From positions 1 to 64,000 of the forward strand of contig JAKVCA010000005.1 of NCBI GenBank assembly GCA_022448315.1: DNA of 64,000 bases, read 5' to 3'. Source of the stretch: Pirellulaceae bacterium (GTDB lineage: Bacteria > Planctomycetota > Planctomycetia > Pirellulales > Pirellulaceae). How positions within the stretch are numbered: the stretch's first letter is position 1; each line of letters opens with the position of its first letter. Below, piece after piece: positions 1 to 8,616 of this stretch. The notes under the pieces were generated by a model, which did no database searches, was not told where the DNA came from, and saw nothing but the letters and a program-made list of their open reading frames with translations. The position numbers and the translations under genes were made by a program.

Positions 1-1071
1 AGACTTCGAGTTGTCTTGTCTCGGGATATTCCATCCGAACGGTATTGTATTCACAGAATCCAGCGGCGGCATAACGGCCATCGAAATTTCTTCTTCAACG
101 TCGGTTTGTCCAGGGCTCTTTAGTTTTACGAGTAACTTATAGTATCCATCCAATTTGATTTCGGGGCTCCAAGCATACTCATTAAGGACCTTGCCGGGTT
201 TCTTAAAGATCGCCACTTGCTCACCCGCGTCCCATGAGAGTCGTCTTGTGGAGTAAACCACCGGTTGAGTCGAGATTTTCCCGATTGGATTGGACGCCTG
301 CAATCTCGATCGATGCACAATGGTGTGTTCGTCGACTACATGATTGTCGACATCACGAAGTTCGAGATGAATCTCGGACTGGGCGGTCTTGGTGCCTGAA
401 ACATTCACCTTGACTTCAACGTCTTCCGGTTTGTCAAAGACGTTGAATCGTTTGCCGGTCTCCACGCTTAATTTGGGCAACAGGCTCAAACGGATATTGT
501 CGAACCACGCTTCTCCAAACAGGTCTTGGTTGCGTGTCGGGCCAAAGTGAAGTCTGACCTCAAGTTGGGTGTGCGACTCAGAAGGCTCGATTGGGCCCAA
601 TTTGAATCGGGTCCACTCCTCCTGATCGCGGATTGGCAGTGTCTTAAAGGTCTCTTTGTCCTTCCCATCCTCGGACATCAACGTAACGCTGACCCACGCT
701 TCGTTGACTTCGTTCTGCTTTGATGGTTTGAGGAAAGTCCATCCTTCCAACACGATGCTGTAGTCAGGACTGATCGTTGTTTTGGGGCTGGAAATTTCCG
801 CCGAACCACCGTCCAACTCGACGTGAAGAGTCCCTTCTCCCCACCTCTCGTCCTTGACCGGAGGATCATCGATTTTGATATCAATATAGGCCGGAAACCC
901 AGGGCCTTTTCTCTGCTCCCAATCGTCGGGCTCACCAGTGTGATTTTTGTCCCATGTTTCCTGCTCAAAATCGATCGATCTGAATCTTTCTTCAAGATCC
1001 CTTGCGCAGACCGATTCAAGTCCTACAATCCATAGGATCGAAATCACGAGATTTAGTATTTGCCAGTTCAT
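1..1071 (-). CDS. Secreted protein with carbohydrate-binding-like module, C-terminus outside the window
   Basis: The reading frame is open from an ATG at 1071 to the window edge, so at least 357 residues are present and the C-terminus is missing. The first 20 or so residues (MNWQILNLVISILWIVGLES) form a hydrophobic signal peptide ending near a C-A-R site, so the product is exported. The next 150 residues are rich in beta-prone stretches and include GEAWFDNIRL, a phrase typical of jelly-roll carbohydrate-binding modules in planctomycete secreted hydrolases. No catalytic motif is visible in the part seen. It is transcribed away from the gene at 1098, with 26 bp between the two starts. Signal peptide and frame are seen; the binding-module call is inference. 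Confidence 0.6.
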   Translation of the reverse strand, partial: MNWQILNLVISILWIVGLESVCARDLEERFRSIDFEQETWDKNHTGEPDDWEQRKGPGFPAYIDIKIDDPPVKDERWGEGTLHVELDGGSAEISSPKTTISPDYSIVLEGWTFLKPSKQNEVNEAWVSVTLMSEDGKDKETFKTLPIRDQEEWTRFKLGPIEPSESHTQLEVRLHFGPTRNQDLFGEAWFDNIRLSLLPKLSVETGKRFNVFDKPEDVEVKVNVSGTKTAQSEIHLELRDVDNHVVDEHTIVHRSRLQASNPIGKISTQPVVYSTRRLSWDAGEQVAIFKKPGKVLNEYAWSPEIKLDGYYKLLVKLKSPGQTDVEEEISMAVMPPLDSVNTIPFGWNIPRQDNSKS

Positions 1072-1097
1072 AACACTGCAGCGTTTGGGAGTTTAAG

Positions 1098-1886
1098 ATG
1101 TTGCATCTGAGAGTCGGTGTGCACTTGGCAAGTTTACGTCAACCATTCAAAAAAAGCTTGGATTTCGCCGCGGAAATGAACGCGGAGGCGATCGAAATCG
1201 ATGCGAGGAATGAAGTTCGACCACAGGATCTCACACGAACTGCCGTTCGGCAGATTCGCACGATGCTGAGCGACCGAAACCTCAAGGTTTGTTCGGTCCG
1301 ATTTCAGACCCGTCGTGGCTATCAGGTGAATGATGATCTTGATCGCAGAGTGGATGCGACGAAACGGGCGATGGAAATGGCCTACGAACTTGGAGCGCCG
1401 ATCGTCTGTAATTCCATCGGTTCGCTGCCCGAAGATCCTGAAGGACCCGAATGGGAGTTAATGCTGCAAGTATTGACCGATCTGGGACGGTTCGGCCAAA
1501 AATGCGGCGCGATGCTTGCCGCAACAACAGGGGGGCTCGCGACGGAAACCCTCAAAAAGACTCTCGAACTGCTTCCTCAGGGTAGCCTGCTTGTCGATTT
1601 TGATCCAGCCGAGTTGGTGATTCATCGACAATCACCCTCGGAAGCAATCTCGGTTTTGGCGAATGAGGTCGCGCATTTCAGGGTCAGGGACGCGGTGCAG
1701 GACCTTTCACAGGGGAGGGGCATTGAAGTCCAGGTGGGTCAGGGATCAGTCGATTTCCCCGAGATATTGGGGAAACTTGAAGAACGTCAGTACAGTGGCT
1801 ATTTGACCGCACAACGAAATGAGCCTCAGGATCCAGTGTATGAAGTTCAGCAAGCAATTGAATACATGCGAAATCTGTGGACTTGA
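1098..1886 (+). CDS. Sugar phosphate isomerase/epimerase-like TIM barrel, probably catalytically divergent
   Basis: The 262-residue protein has the length and layout of the xylose-isomerase-like TIM-barrel family (AP_endonuc_2 fold). Recognisable parts are EAIEIDAR (30-37), a VDFDPAE strand (166-172), HFRVRD (193-198) and GQGSVDF (214-220), which match the strands carrying metal ligands in active members. The usual Glu of the ETG/ENH motif is replaced (TTG at 143-145), and the Asn/His after DP is Glu172, so the standard divalent-metal site looks incomplete. Compare the paralogue at 18147-19013, which keeps LETG and DPAN. No signal peptide is seen, so it is cytoplasmic. Substrate unknown; it may be a non-enzymatic or altered-specificity member. 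Confidence 0.7.
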   Translation: MLHLRVGVHLASLRQPFKKSLDFAAEMNAEAIEIDARNEVRPQDLTRTAVRQIRTMLSDRNLKVCSVRFQTRRGYQVNDDLDRRVDATKRAMEMAYELGAPIVCNSIGSLPEDPEGPEWELMLQVLTDLGRFGQKCGAMLAATTGGLATETLKKTLELLPQGSLLVDFDPAELVIHRQSPSEAISVLANEVAHFRVRDAVQDLSQGRGIEVQVGQGSVDFPEILGKLEERQYSGYLTAQRNEPQDPVYEVQQAIEYMRNLWT

Positions 1887-2024
1887 GTTTCTCGCGCCCA
1901 CTGTAGATTGGCGCTCCCTTCGCCGCATTTCTGTTCTACACTACATATCTATTGCTGAGATGACAGGCACCTGACCTGTCGTCCTTTCGGAATACGTTTG
2001 AGCCCAAGCTGCGGGACGGATTCA

Positions 2025-2423
2025 ATGAATATTCAGGTTCCCAACCTGCTGATTAGCGATGATGATCGCGATTTGCGCGAGACATTGGGGGCCATGTTTC
2101 GGCGACGGGGGATGAAAGTGACGTTGGCCGCAGATGGCCAGCAAACGTTGGAGATTCTGGAGGACCGTCGCCCTCACCTGCTATTGCTCGATCTCAATAT
2201 GCCGCGGCGATCGGGATTGGACGTCGTGAAGACGCTTCAAGCGGAGTCCGTGAGGCTCCCGAGTATTCTGATGTCGGCCCAGTCGGATGATGGTTGGGTT
2301 CAGGAAGCTCTGGATGCTGCGGTTTTCGCGATTCAGTGCAAGCCGTTTAGCATTCGGGACATTCAGAAAATCGTCGACCGGGCTTTGTCCGAATTTCACG
2401 GTCTCGCAACTCCCCAGGAGTGA
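2025..2423 (+). CDS. Stand-alone response regulator receiver domain
   Basis: This is a single CheY-like receiver of 132 residues with no output domain. The acidic pair is at Asp12/Asp13 (SDDD), the phospho-acceptor at Asp56 in LLLLDLNMP, the switch Ser at 84 (ILMSAQ) and the conserved Lys at 106 (CKPF). The start is placed at the ATG at 2025, which follows a GGGACGGA sequence; an in-frame TTG at 1998 would add nine residues. No histidine kinase is adjacent, so the partner must be encoded elsewhere. It probably passes phosphoryl signals by protein contact. Confidence 0.88.
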   Translation: MNIQVPNLLISDDDRDLRETLGAMFRRRGMKVTLAADGQQTLEILEDRRPHLLLLDLNMPRRSGLDVVKTLQAESVRLPSILMSAQSDDGWVQEALDAAVFAIQCKPFSIRDIQKIVDRALSEFHGLATPQE

Positions 2424-2711
2424 ACACTTCGCTTCTGCCGGTTGAGTTCATTTTACGGGGTGCTAAATTGACCGAGATCAGGTTCGGTCGTTAGCAAAAT
2501 CGTTTGGGTCGAACCGCATCAAAACGGTGCATCGCTTGATCCAACTCATGGAATCTCGACGGGGTCACCATTGATGTCTGAAGAATCGGGGCCGGCGTCT
2601 CGCGACGCTTGGATGCCATTTTGGTCCCAATCACTGCATCATCACGGTCGGCCGGACAGATGCGTGCTGGCTCGCCCGATATTGGAAACATTGCTCTGAG
2701 TTGGAAAAACG

Positions 2712-3773
2712 ATGAATAGCTCAAAATCAACGGTGGAAACACTCTCTTGGGTCGGGGATCTTGACGGTCATCTGCGGATGATTGATCAAACGCAGCTGCC
2801 GGGTGAGTTTTTGGAGATTGATTGCATTGAGATTCAGGAAGTCTGGGACGCGATCAAGCAATTGAAGGTTCGAGGCGCACCGGCGATCGGCATCGCAGCG
2901 GCTTATGGGGTTTGTTTGGCCGCAAAAAACGCGATCCAGACAGGGGCACAGGATCCGCAGCAGGTGACGCAGGAGCAAGCCGATTATCTTGCGACCAGTC
3001 GTCCCACGGCAGTCAATCTATTCTGGGCTTTGAATCGGATGAAACCCGTGATTCAGAGTGACGCCACAGATCTCGCCGACTGGCAGCGACGTTTGCTTGC
3101 GGAAGCCAAGGAAATTCACGAAGAAGACCGACGGATGTGCCATCGCATTGGCGAATGCGGAGCCGCTTTGTTGAGCGACGGTGACAGTGTCTTGACGCAC
3201 TGCAATGCCGGGGGGCTGGCAACCGCCGAGTATGGGACCGCGTTGTCGGTCTTCTTCACGGCACAGGATCAGGGGAAATCGCTTCACGTGTTCGTCGACG
3301 AAACTCGTCCACTCCTGCAAGGAGCGAGGCTGACGGCTTGGGAGCTGAGGCAAAGAGAGGTCAATTGCACCCTGATTTGCGATTCAATGGCCGCTCAGGT
3401 GATGAAGGAAGGCCGAGTTCAGGCTGTCATTACCGGGGCAGATCGGATTGCGGCGAATGGAGACTCTGCAAATAAAATCGGCACCTACTCGCTCGCGGTG
3501 CTCGCGAAACACCACGGCGTCCCTTTTTACATCGCTGCACCTACCAGTACCTTTGATCTCGATCTGGAGCATGGCGACCAGATTCCGATTGAGTTACGTG
3601 AATCGGCGGAAATTACCGATGGTTTTGGACGCTCCACGGCTCCGAGTGGCGTACCGGTCTACAACCCGGCATTTGATGTCACGCCTTCCGAATTGATTCG
3701 AGGAATTATCACCGACCGTGGTCTTATTGACCCGGTGAATGCCAGTCGGATTCAGGAAGTGGTGGCTGATTGA
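2712..3773 (+). CDS. mtnA: S-methyl-5-thioribose-1-phosphate isomerase
   Basis: MtnA converts methylthioribose-1-phosphate to methylthioribulose-1-phosphate in the methionine salvage pathway. At 353 residues it has full family length. Diagnostic motifs are RGAPAIG (54-60), the catalytic cysteine region THCNAGGLAT (Cys164), VDETRPLLQGARLT (195-208), TGADRIAANGD (241-251, Asp244 catalytic) and NKIGTYSLA (254-262). The distinction from eIF2B subunits and from ribose-1,5-bisphosphate isomerase rests on the Cys/Asp pair and the QGARLTAWEL segment. No other mtn gene lies beside it, so it stands alone. The ribosome binding site is weak. Confidence 0.95.
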   Translation: MNSSKSTVETLSWVGDLDGHLRMIDQTQLPGEFLEIDCIEIQEVWDAIKQLKVRGAPAIGIAAAYGVCLAAKNAIQTGAQDPQQVTQEQADYLATSRPTAVNLFWALNRMKPVIQSDATDLADWQRRLLAEAKEIHEEDRRMCHRIGECGAALLSDGDSVLTHCNAGGLATAEYGTALSVFFTAQDQGKSLHVFVDETRPLLQGARLTAWELRQREVNCTLICDSMAAQVMKEGRVQAVITGADRIAANGDSANKIGTYSLAVLAKHHGVPFYIAAPTSTFDLDLEHGDQIPIELRESAEITDGFGRSTAPSGVPVYNPAFDVTPSELIRGIITDRGLIDPVNASRIQEVVAD

Positions 3774-4011
3774 GCATCCGGAATGAGGGTGCTGGCCACG
3801 CGCACTATTGATCCAACAACGGCACGGCTGGGCGAGGGACCCAGAACGCCGTATGCCCGAAACGCCCGTTGATGGTGGCAGTTGGCCGATTAAAGGGGCA
3901 AAGCGGCATCCAATTTTGTAGAGGATTGGGAAAGGATCCTTGCCAACCCTGAAACGAATGGGAAGATTGCAGAGGAAGTTGATGGCTATTCGGGTCTTGG
4001 AATCGTGAGTA

Positions 4012-5247
4012 ATGCTAGAGTCCAATTCTAAATCGAGTGAGGACCGACCTTTTCAGGTGCAGTTGGCTTCGCGTGTGATGCGTTTGCCTCCTTACATGTT
4101 CGGGCGAATCAATAATTCACTCTATCAGATGCGCCGCGCTGGCGATGATGTCATTGATCTGGGGATGGGGAATCCCTCGGAGCCTCCCGCCGACATCGTG
4201 ATCGATAAGTTGGCTGAGGCCGCCAAAAACCCCACAATCCATGGCTACAGTAAGTCCAACGGGATTGCCAACCTCCGGCGAGAAGTGGCGTCAAAGTACT
4301 GGCATCGATATGGCGTTCGACTGGATCCTGAAAACGAACTGATGGTCTGCCTGGGCTCGAAGGAAGGCTTCAGCCACATGTGTCTGGCGTTGATGGGACC
4401 GGGCGACACGGCCATCACGCCGGCTCCCTATTTTCCCGTTCACATGTACGCAGTTGCTCTCGCCTCCGGCAATGTCATCGCGTTGGAGGTTCAGAACAGT
4501 GAGAAATTTCTGAGCGATATCGCCTACACTTGCGAAACGCTTTACCCCCGTCCCAAACTCCTGATACTCAACTATCCCCATAACCCATCGACGGTCACGG
4601 TCGAGTCGGAATTTTACGATGAAGTGGTGAAGCTGGCGAAACGTTATGGATTCATGGTCATTAGCGACTTTGCCTACGCGGACGTCGCGTTCGATGGCTA
4701 TCGGCCTCCAAGCTTTTTGGCCGCAAAAGGGGCGTCTGATGTTGGGGTCGAGTTCACGACCATGAGCAAAGGCTACAACATGGCCGGTTGGCGGGTCGGA
4801 TTCTGTGCCGGAAATGCCGAAATGGTCCGTGGGCTTGGGGTGATCAAAGGATACTACGACTACGGAATGTTTCAGGCGATCCAAGTGGCCGCAATCGTAG
4901 CATTGCGGGATACGGAGGAGGCGGTGGAAAGCCAGTCGGCCATCTATCAGGGACGTCGAGACGTCTTGGTTGACGGTTTGCGACGCCTTGGATGGGCAGT
5001 TGATTCGCCCAAAGCCGGGATGTTTTTATGGGCAAAAATCCCGGAACCGTGGCGGTCTCGCTGTTCGACAATGGATTTCGCAATGAAATTGCTTCAAGAG
5101 GGGCACGTGGCGGCAAGTCCGGGCTCAGGTTTTGGGACGGCTGGCGAAGGATTCCTGCGTATGAGCCTTGTTGAAAATGAAAACCGACTTCGACAGGCGG
5201 TCCGCCAGATCGCGCGTTGCCTTGGTGAGGAAGGTGTGAGTCCCTAA
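4012..5247 (+). CDS. PLP-dependent aminotransferase, AlaC-like
   Basis: A fold-type I (class I/II) aminotransferase of 411 residues. Visible landmarks are DLGMGNP (49-55), HGYSKSNG (77-84), NYPHNP (187-192), SDFAYAD (218-224), the PLP lysine in [12 protein letters not shown] (Lys253) and a C-terminal substrate arginine in [20 protein letters not shown] and HGYSKSNGI match the AlaC/YfdZ branch (glutamate-pyruvate aminotransferase, related to LL-diaminopimelate aminotransferase) better than AspC. It is cytoplasmic and forms alanine or a related amino acid. It follows mtnA on the same strand after 238 bp with no clear operon link. Exact substrate cannot be fixed from sequence alone. Confidence 0.87.
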   Translation: MLESNSKSSEDRPFQVQLASRVMRLPPYMFGRINNSLYQMRRAGDDVIDLGMGNPSEPPADIVIDKLAEAAKNPTIHGYSKSNGIANLRREVASKYWHRYGVRLDPENELMVCLGSKEGFSHMCLALMGPGDTAITPAPYFPVHMYAVALASGNVIALEVQNSEKFLSDIAYTCETLYPRPKLLILNYPHNPSTVTVESEFYDEVVKLAKRYGFMVISDFAYADVAFDGYRPPSFLAAKGASDVGVEFTTMSKGYNMAGWRVGFCAGNAEMVRGLGVIKGYYDYGMFQAIQVAAIVALRDTEEAVESQSAIYQGRRDVLVDGLRRLGWAVDSPKAGMFLWAKIPEPWRSRCSTMDFAMKLLQEGHVAASPGSGFGTAGEGFLRMSLVENENRLRQAVRQIARCLGEEGVSP

Positions 5248-5880
5248 CTCTGTTGGAAATCGCCCACTTTCCCGAAACGTGTTTTGCGGCCACCCGGCAG
5301 CGACAGCTTGAAGTGGTCGCCGAAACGTCGGTTTTTTTAAAAATCCCCTCGGGTTCAGAGGAATGTCGCAACTCTTCCTCTGGCGTCGGTGTGGCTCTAT
5401 CGAAACCCGACGTCCTGTTTTATAATTCGACGCCGTGGGACTTGGACGAACCCAACGCCACCTGAGGCGTTTTATGGCTCGTCCTTCAGGATGATTGTCA
5501 CCATGGGCGCAAAAAATGAGGGGCCTTGCTCGCCGCGACAAGACCCCTCGGATTTGGCTGCCCGGGCACTGAATAGACAATGTCCGGAGACCCACAGCCA
5601 AGAGAGGATATCGGGTGACCTGACAGCAGACTTTAGTTTTGGAGTAACATCCCTTTAATCGTTACACCTTAACGTAAGACAGTTGGGTTCGTGAGACCGA
5701 GTTGAGTTTGACAGGAAGCTTTGACATCGTTGTTGATTAAAGAGAAGTTCAAAATTTCGCCTCGACGGCCAACCTTCGTGCCAACGCCGCAAACTCTTCC
5801 TCCTCTTGTCCTGCTGTTCAAGTTGCCCTGATCGGGATTCGACAGGGTTTTCATCTTCCAACCAGAGATAAGGACATAAA
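5248..5880. other. Intergenic region upstream of carA
   Basis: These 633 bases hold no convincing gene; short open frames on both strands lack family features and good start signals. The only clear structure is the hairpin at 5518-5549, described separately. The region probably contains the carA leader and promoter. Confidence 0.5.
5518..5549. other. Strong stem-loop in carA leader region
   Basis: Arms GAGGGGCCTTG (5518-5528) and CAAGACCCCTC (5539-5549) pair over 11 positions with one C-A mismatch around a 10-nt loop. An A-run (5511-5516) precedes it, so on the minus strand it resembles a rho-independent terminator. It sits 330 bp upstream of carA, where an attenuator or terminator could act. 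Function is inferred only from shape. Confidence 0.4.
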
Positions 5881-7020
5881 ATGGATCGGGTCGCCAAGCT
5901 TGCTCTCGAAGATGGAACGGTGTTTACAGGCGTTGGATTTGGAGCTGAAGGCGAGGTCTCCGGCGAAGTGGTCTTCAACACGTCGATGACGGGCTATCAG
6001 GAAATCCTGACTGATCCGAGTTACCGTGGACAAATTGTGACGATGACCTACCCGGAAATCGGCAACTATGGGGTAAATCCTGAAGACGTCGAGAGTGGCC
6101 GTCCGCATCTCTCCGGATTCATCTGCAAAGAAAATAGTCGTGTTCGGAGTAACTTTCGATCGACCGAAAGCCTTGAGGACTACCTGACCTCGAACGGAAT
6201 TGTCTCTCTCGAGGGCATTGATACACGAATGCTGGTTCGAAAGCTCCGAATCTCCGGCGCCATGAAGGGCATTCTCAGCACAACGGATCTTGATGACACA
6301 AGCCTGGTCAACAAGGCGAAAAATAGCGAGAGCCTGGTCGGAAAAGATCTGGTTCAAGAGGTCGTGCCGTCTGAAGCTTCACTGTGGAATGAGGCGTTGA
6401 GTGAATGGTGGCAGGTCGAGGCACCAACGGACTCCTCTGAAACCACAACGCCCCACGTCGTCGCCATGGATTTCGGCATGAAATGGAATATTGCAAGGCA
6501 TCTTGTCTCCCAAGGTTTTCGTGTCACGGTGGTCCCAGGGAATACGACGGCCGAAGAGATCTTGGCCATGGAGCCGGATGGCGTATTTCTCTCGAATGGC
6601 CCCGGAGATCCCGAGCCGGTCATTTACGCCATTGAGACCATCTCGGCGCTGGTTGGCAAAGTTCCCCTTTTCGGGATCTGCTTGGGACATCAACTTCTTG
6701 CCCTGGCTTGTGGAGCGAAAACCTTTAAGCTCAAGTTCGGACACCGGGGGGCCAATCACCCCATTTTGAATCTAAGGACAGGCCGCGTCGAAATCACGAC
6801 ACAGAACCACGGTTTCGCCGTTTCTGAGGATGATCTTCCAGAAGAACTGGAAATCACCCATCGGAATTTAAACGATGACACCGTGGCAGGATTGCGGCAT
6901 CGAAACGCACCGGCATTTTGCGTCCAGTACCATCCTGAGGCGTCGGCTGGGCCTCATGATAGTCAGTATCTGTTTGATGAATTCAGAAACCTGATCCGAC
7001 CGCAGGCGATCAACGCGTGA
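5881..7020 (+). CDS. carA: Carbamoyl-phosphate synthase small (glutaminase) subunit
   Basis: CarA hydrolyses glutamine and passes ammonia to CarB for carbamoyl phosphate, feeding pyrimidine and arginine synthesis. The 379-residue product has the CPSase small-chain N-domain (EDGTVFTGVGFG near residue 10, VVFNTSMTGYQEILTDPSY at 30-48) followed by a class I amidotransferase domain. The catalytic triad is Cys267 in FGICLGHQ plus His351 and Glu353 in YHPEAS. NGPGDPE near 240 is the oxyanion-strand motif. carB is not adjacent, which is unusual compared with carAB operons. Start ATG at 5881 gives the standard N-terminus. Confidence 0.97.
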   Translation: MDRVAKLALEDGTVFTGVGFGAEGEVSGEVVFNTSMTGYQEILTDPSYRGQIVTMTYPEIGNYGVNPEDVESGRPHLSGFICKENSRVRSNFRSTESLEDYLTSNGIVSLEGIDTRMLVRKLRISGAMKGILSTTDLDDTSLVNKAKNSESLVGKDLVQEVVPSEASLWNEALSEWWQVEAPTDSSETTTPHVVAMDFGMKWNIARHLVSQGFRVTVVPGNTTAEEILAMEPDGVFLSNGPGDPEPVIYAIETISALVGKVPLFGICLGHQLLALACGAKTFKLKFGHRGANHPILNLRTGRVEITTQNHGFAVSEDDLPEELEITHRNLNDDTVAGLRHRNAPAFCVQYHPEASAGPHDSQYLFDEFRNLIRPQAINA

Positions 7021-7091
7021 ACCCGCACTCGGGTTCGGCAGGTTTGACAACTTGTTTTGCACACTTCACCTCTGCTACAGGGCGTTTGCGA

Positions 7092-8057
7092 ATGAACAAT
7101 CCCTACACCCAAACGCCGGCGTCAAAAGTTGCTGTGCCACAGACGAGTGGGAAAGCGACCGCAACGTTGATTCTTGGACTGTTAAGTCTCGTGTTCAGCT
7201 GCTTGACGGCATTACCGGCGCTGATTGTGGGAATCGTGGCGATCGGCGAAATCAATCGAAGTGAGGGTGCTTTGACGGGTAAGGGGCTGGCGTTTGCCGG
7301 AATGATTTTAGGGGTCATGACCTCGTTGGTGACGGTGGCTTTTGGCGTCATGATGTTTCTGCTTATTGCCCCTGCAGTGGGTGCCGCGCGTGACGCGGCC
7401 CAAACACAGATGCAGAATAACAACATGAAGCAAGTCGGGATTGCCATGCACAATTACCACGATGTCTTCGAGTCCTTTCCATATGTGGGGACAGAGGCGG
7501 TTCCCATGAGTTGGAGAGTCTCCATATTGCCGTATGTAGAGCAAGCCCCACTCTACGAAGAATTCGATTTCTCGGCGACGGCGGATTCAGCGGTCAATGC
7601 CGCTCTAACCAACCAAATGCCAGAGGTTTATGGAACCGTTCTTTTTGCACATGGCTCCTCGCGATCACCCCTGCAGATTCCGATGGCTGCTGGGGCGACG
7701 GAACAACCTCCCGTTGGGGGCTCGCAGGTCTCGCTTCAGTCGAGATTTGGAGGCCCCAACAATGGCCCGGGGACCGTAGGGATGAGCGACTTTCTCGACG
7801 GCGCTTCGAACACGGTCATGGCCGTCCTGGCGAGTCCGGAAACACTCAAATCCTCTTGGATCGAAACGGACTCTGACTATCTGTTCGATCCATCGAACCC
7901 CGCGGCCGGAATGTATGTGACGCCGCGTGGACAGTACCTGGTGCTGATGGTCGATGGTTCGATCAACCGAATCAGTCAGGATATTGATCCCGAGATTCTG
8001 AAAAATCTCATGCTCCGCGATGACGGAAACCTCATTACCGATGATTTCGGATACTAA
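7092..8057 (+). CDS. DUF4190-DUF1559-type membrane-anchored protein
   Basis: A 321-residue protein starting at the ATG at 7092. Residues 20-95 form two or three hydrophobic segments in a DUF4190-like layout (ATLILGLLSLVFSCLTALPA, then IVGIVAIGEINRS with GKGLAFAGMILG). Then comes a planctomycete DUF1559-like part, visible in NNNMKQVGIAMHNYHDVFESFP, SWRVSILPYVEQAPLYEEF, MSDFLDGASNTVM and the C-terminal FVDG-like LMVDGSINRIS. DUF1559 proteins are abundant pilin-like or surface proteins of planctomycetes with unknown role. A GTG at 7017 overlapping the carA stop is an alternative start adding 25 unlikely residues. Confidence 0.8.
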   Translation: MNNPYTQTPASKVAVPQTSGKATATLILGLLSLVFSCLTALPALIVGIVAIGEINRSEGALTGKGLAFAGMILGVMTSLVTVAFGVMMFLLIAPAVGAARDAAQTQMQNNNMKQVGIAMHNYHDVFESFPYVGTEAVPMSWRVSILPYVEQAPLYEEFDFSATADSAVNAALTNQMPEVYGTVLFAHGSSRSPLQIPMAAGATEQPPVGGSQVSLQSRFGGPNNGPGTVGMSDFLDGASNTVMAVLASPETLKSSWIETDSDYLFDPSNPAAGMYVTPRGQYLVLMVDGSINRISQDIDPEILKNLMLRDDGNLITDDFGY

Positions 8058-8616
8058 GAGAAGATAGGACAGCCGGCTCGCGGATAACCGAGCGTCTCTA
8101 CACGGTCACCACACTTATGGGCCATATCCCTCTTCGCGATCCAAACTGCTGCGATCGCGGGAGGTGAACCGCTTGGCGCGATCCTCGAGGCGGCGTCTCG
8201 TTCACGCGATTCAAACCGGTTTTTTCCGGACTTTACCCTAGCAGCGAGTGATCAACTCGCAATTTTCGCCGCGATGCGCAAAACCTGACACGTTTACCCG
8301 TGCATCTTTGTCCTTGGGCGATGGAAGAGTCATGATGTAAAACGCATCCGTGATCAGGTGAGCACTCACGCATGCTCCTTCTCTAGGTTTGACCGGTTCA
8401 TAAACGACTTTTCCGAGGGTAAAATACGGAACGGGTGATGGTTATGGGCACACCCCAGGGAAGAGAGACCACGCACCGTAAAACGCCTCGTCAAAACTTC
8501 GAGTGATTTCCTTCATCGGACGTCAAACGCATTTGCCGGTTTCGTCGTGAGCCTTGTGACGGAAGCAGGCAAAACTGGAAGCTGCCCTGAACCCAAGAGC
8601 GATCGAACAGGTAGAC
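8058..8616. other. Intergenic region between DUF1559 gene and uvrA
   Basis: 559 bases without a supportable gene. It contains the small hairpin at 8244-8260 and presumably the uvrA promoter; no LexA-like palindrome was recognised by eye. Confidence 0.45.
8244..8260 (+). terminator. Possible intrinsic terminator of the DUF1559 gene
   Basis: GCGAGT (8244-8249) and ACTCGC (8255-8260) form a 6-bp stem with a 5-nt loop, followed by AATTTT. The stem is short and the T-run brief, and it lies 187 bp past the stop codon, so this is only a weak candidate. Confidence 0.3.
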
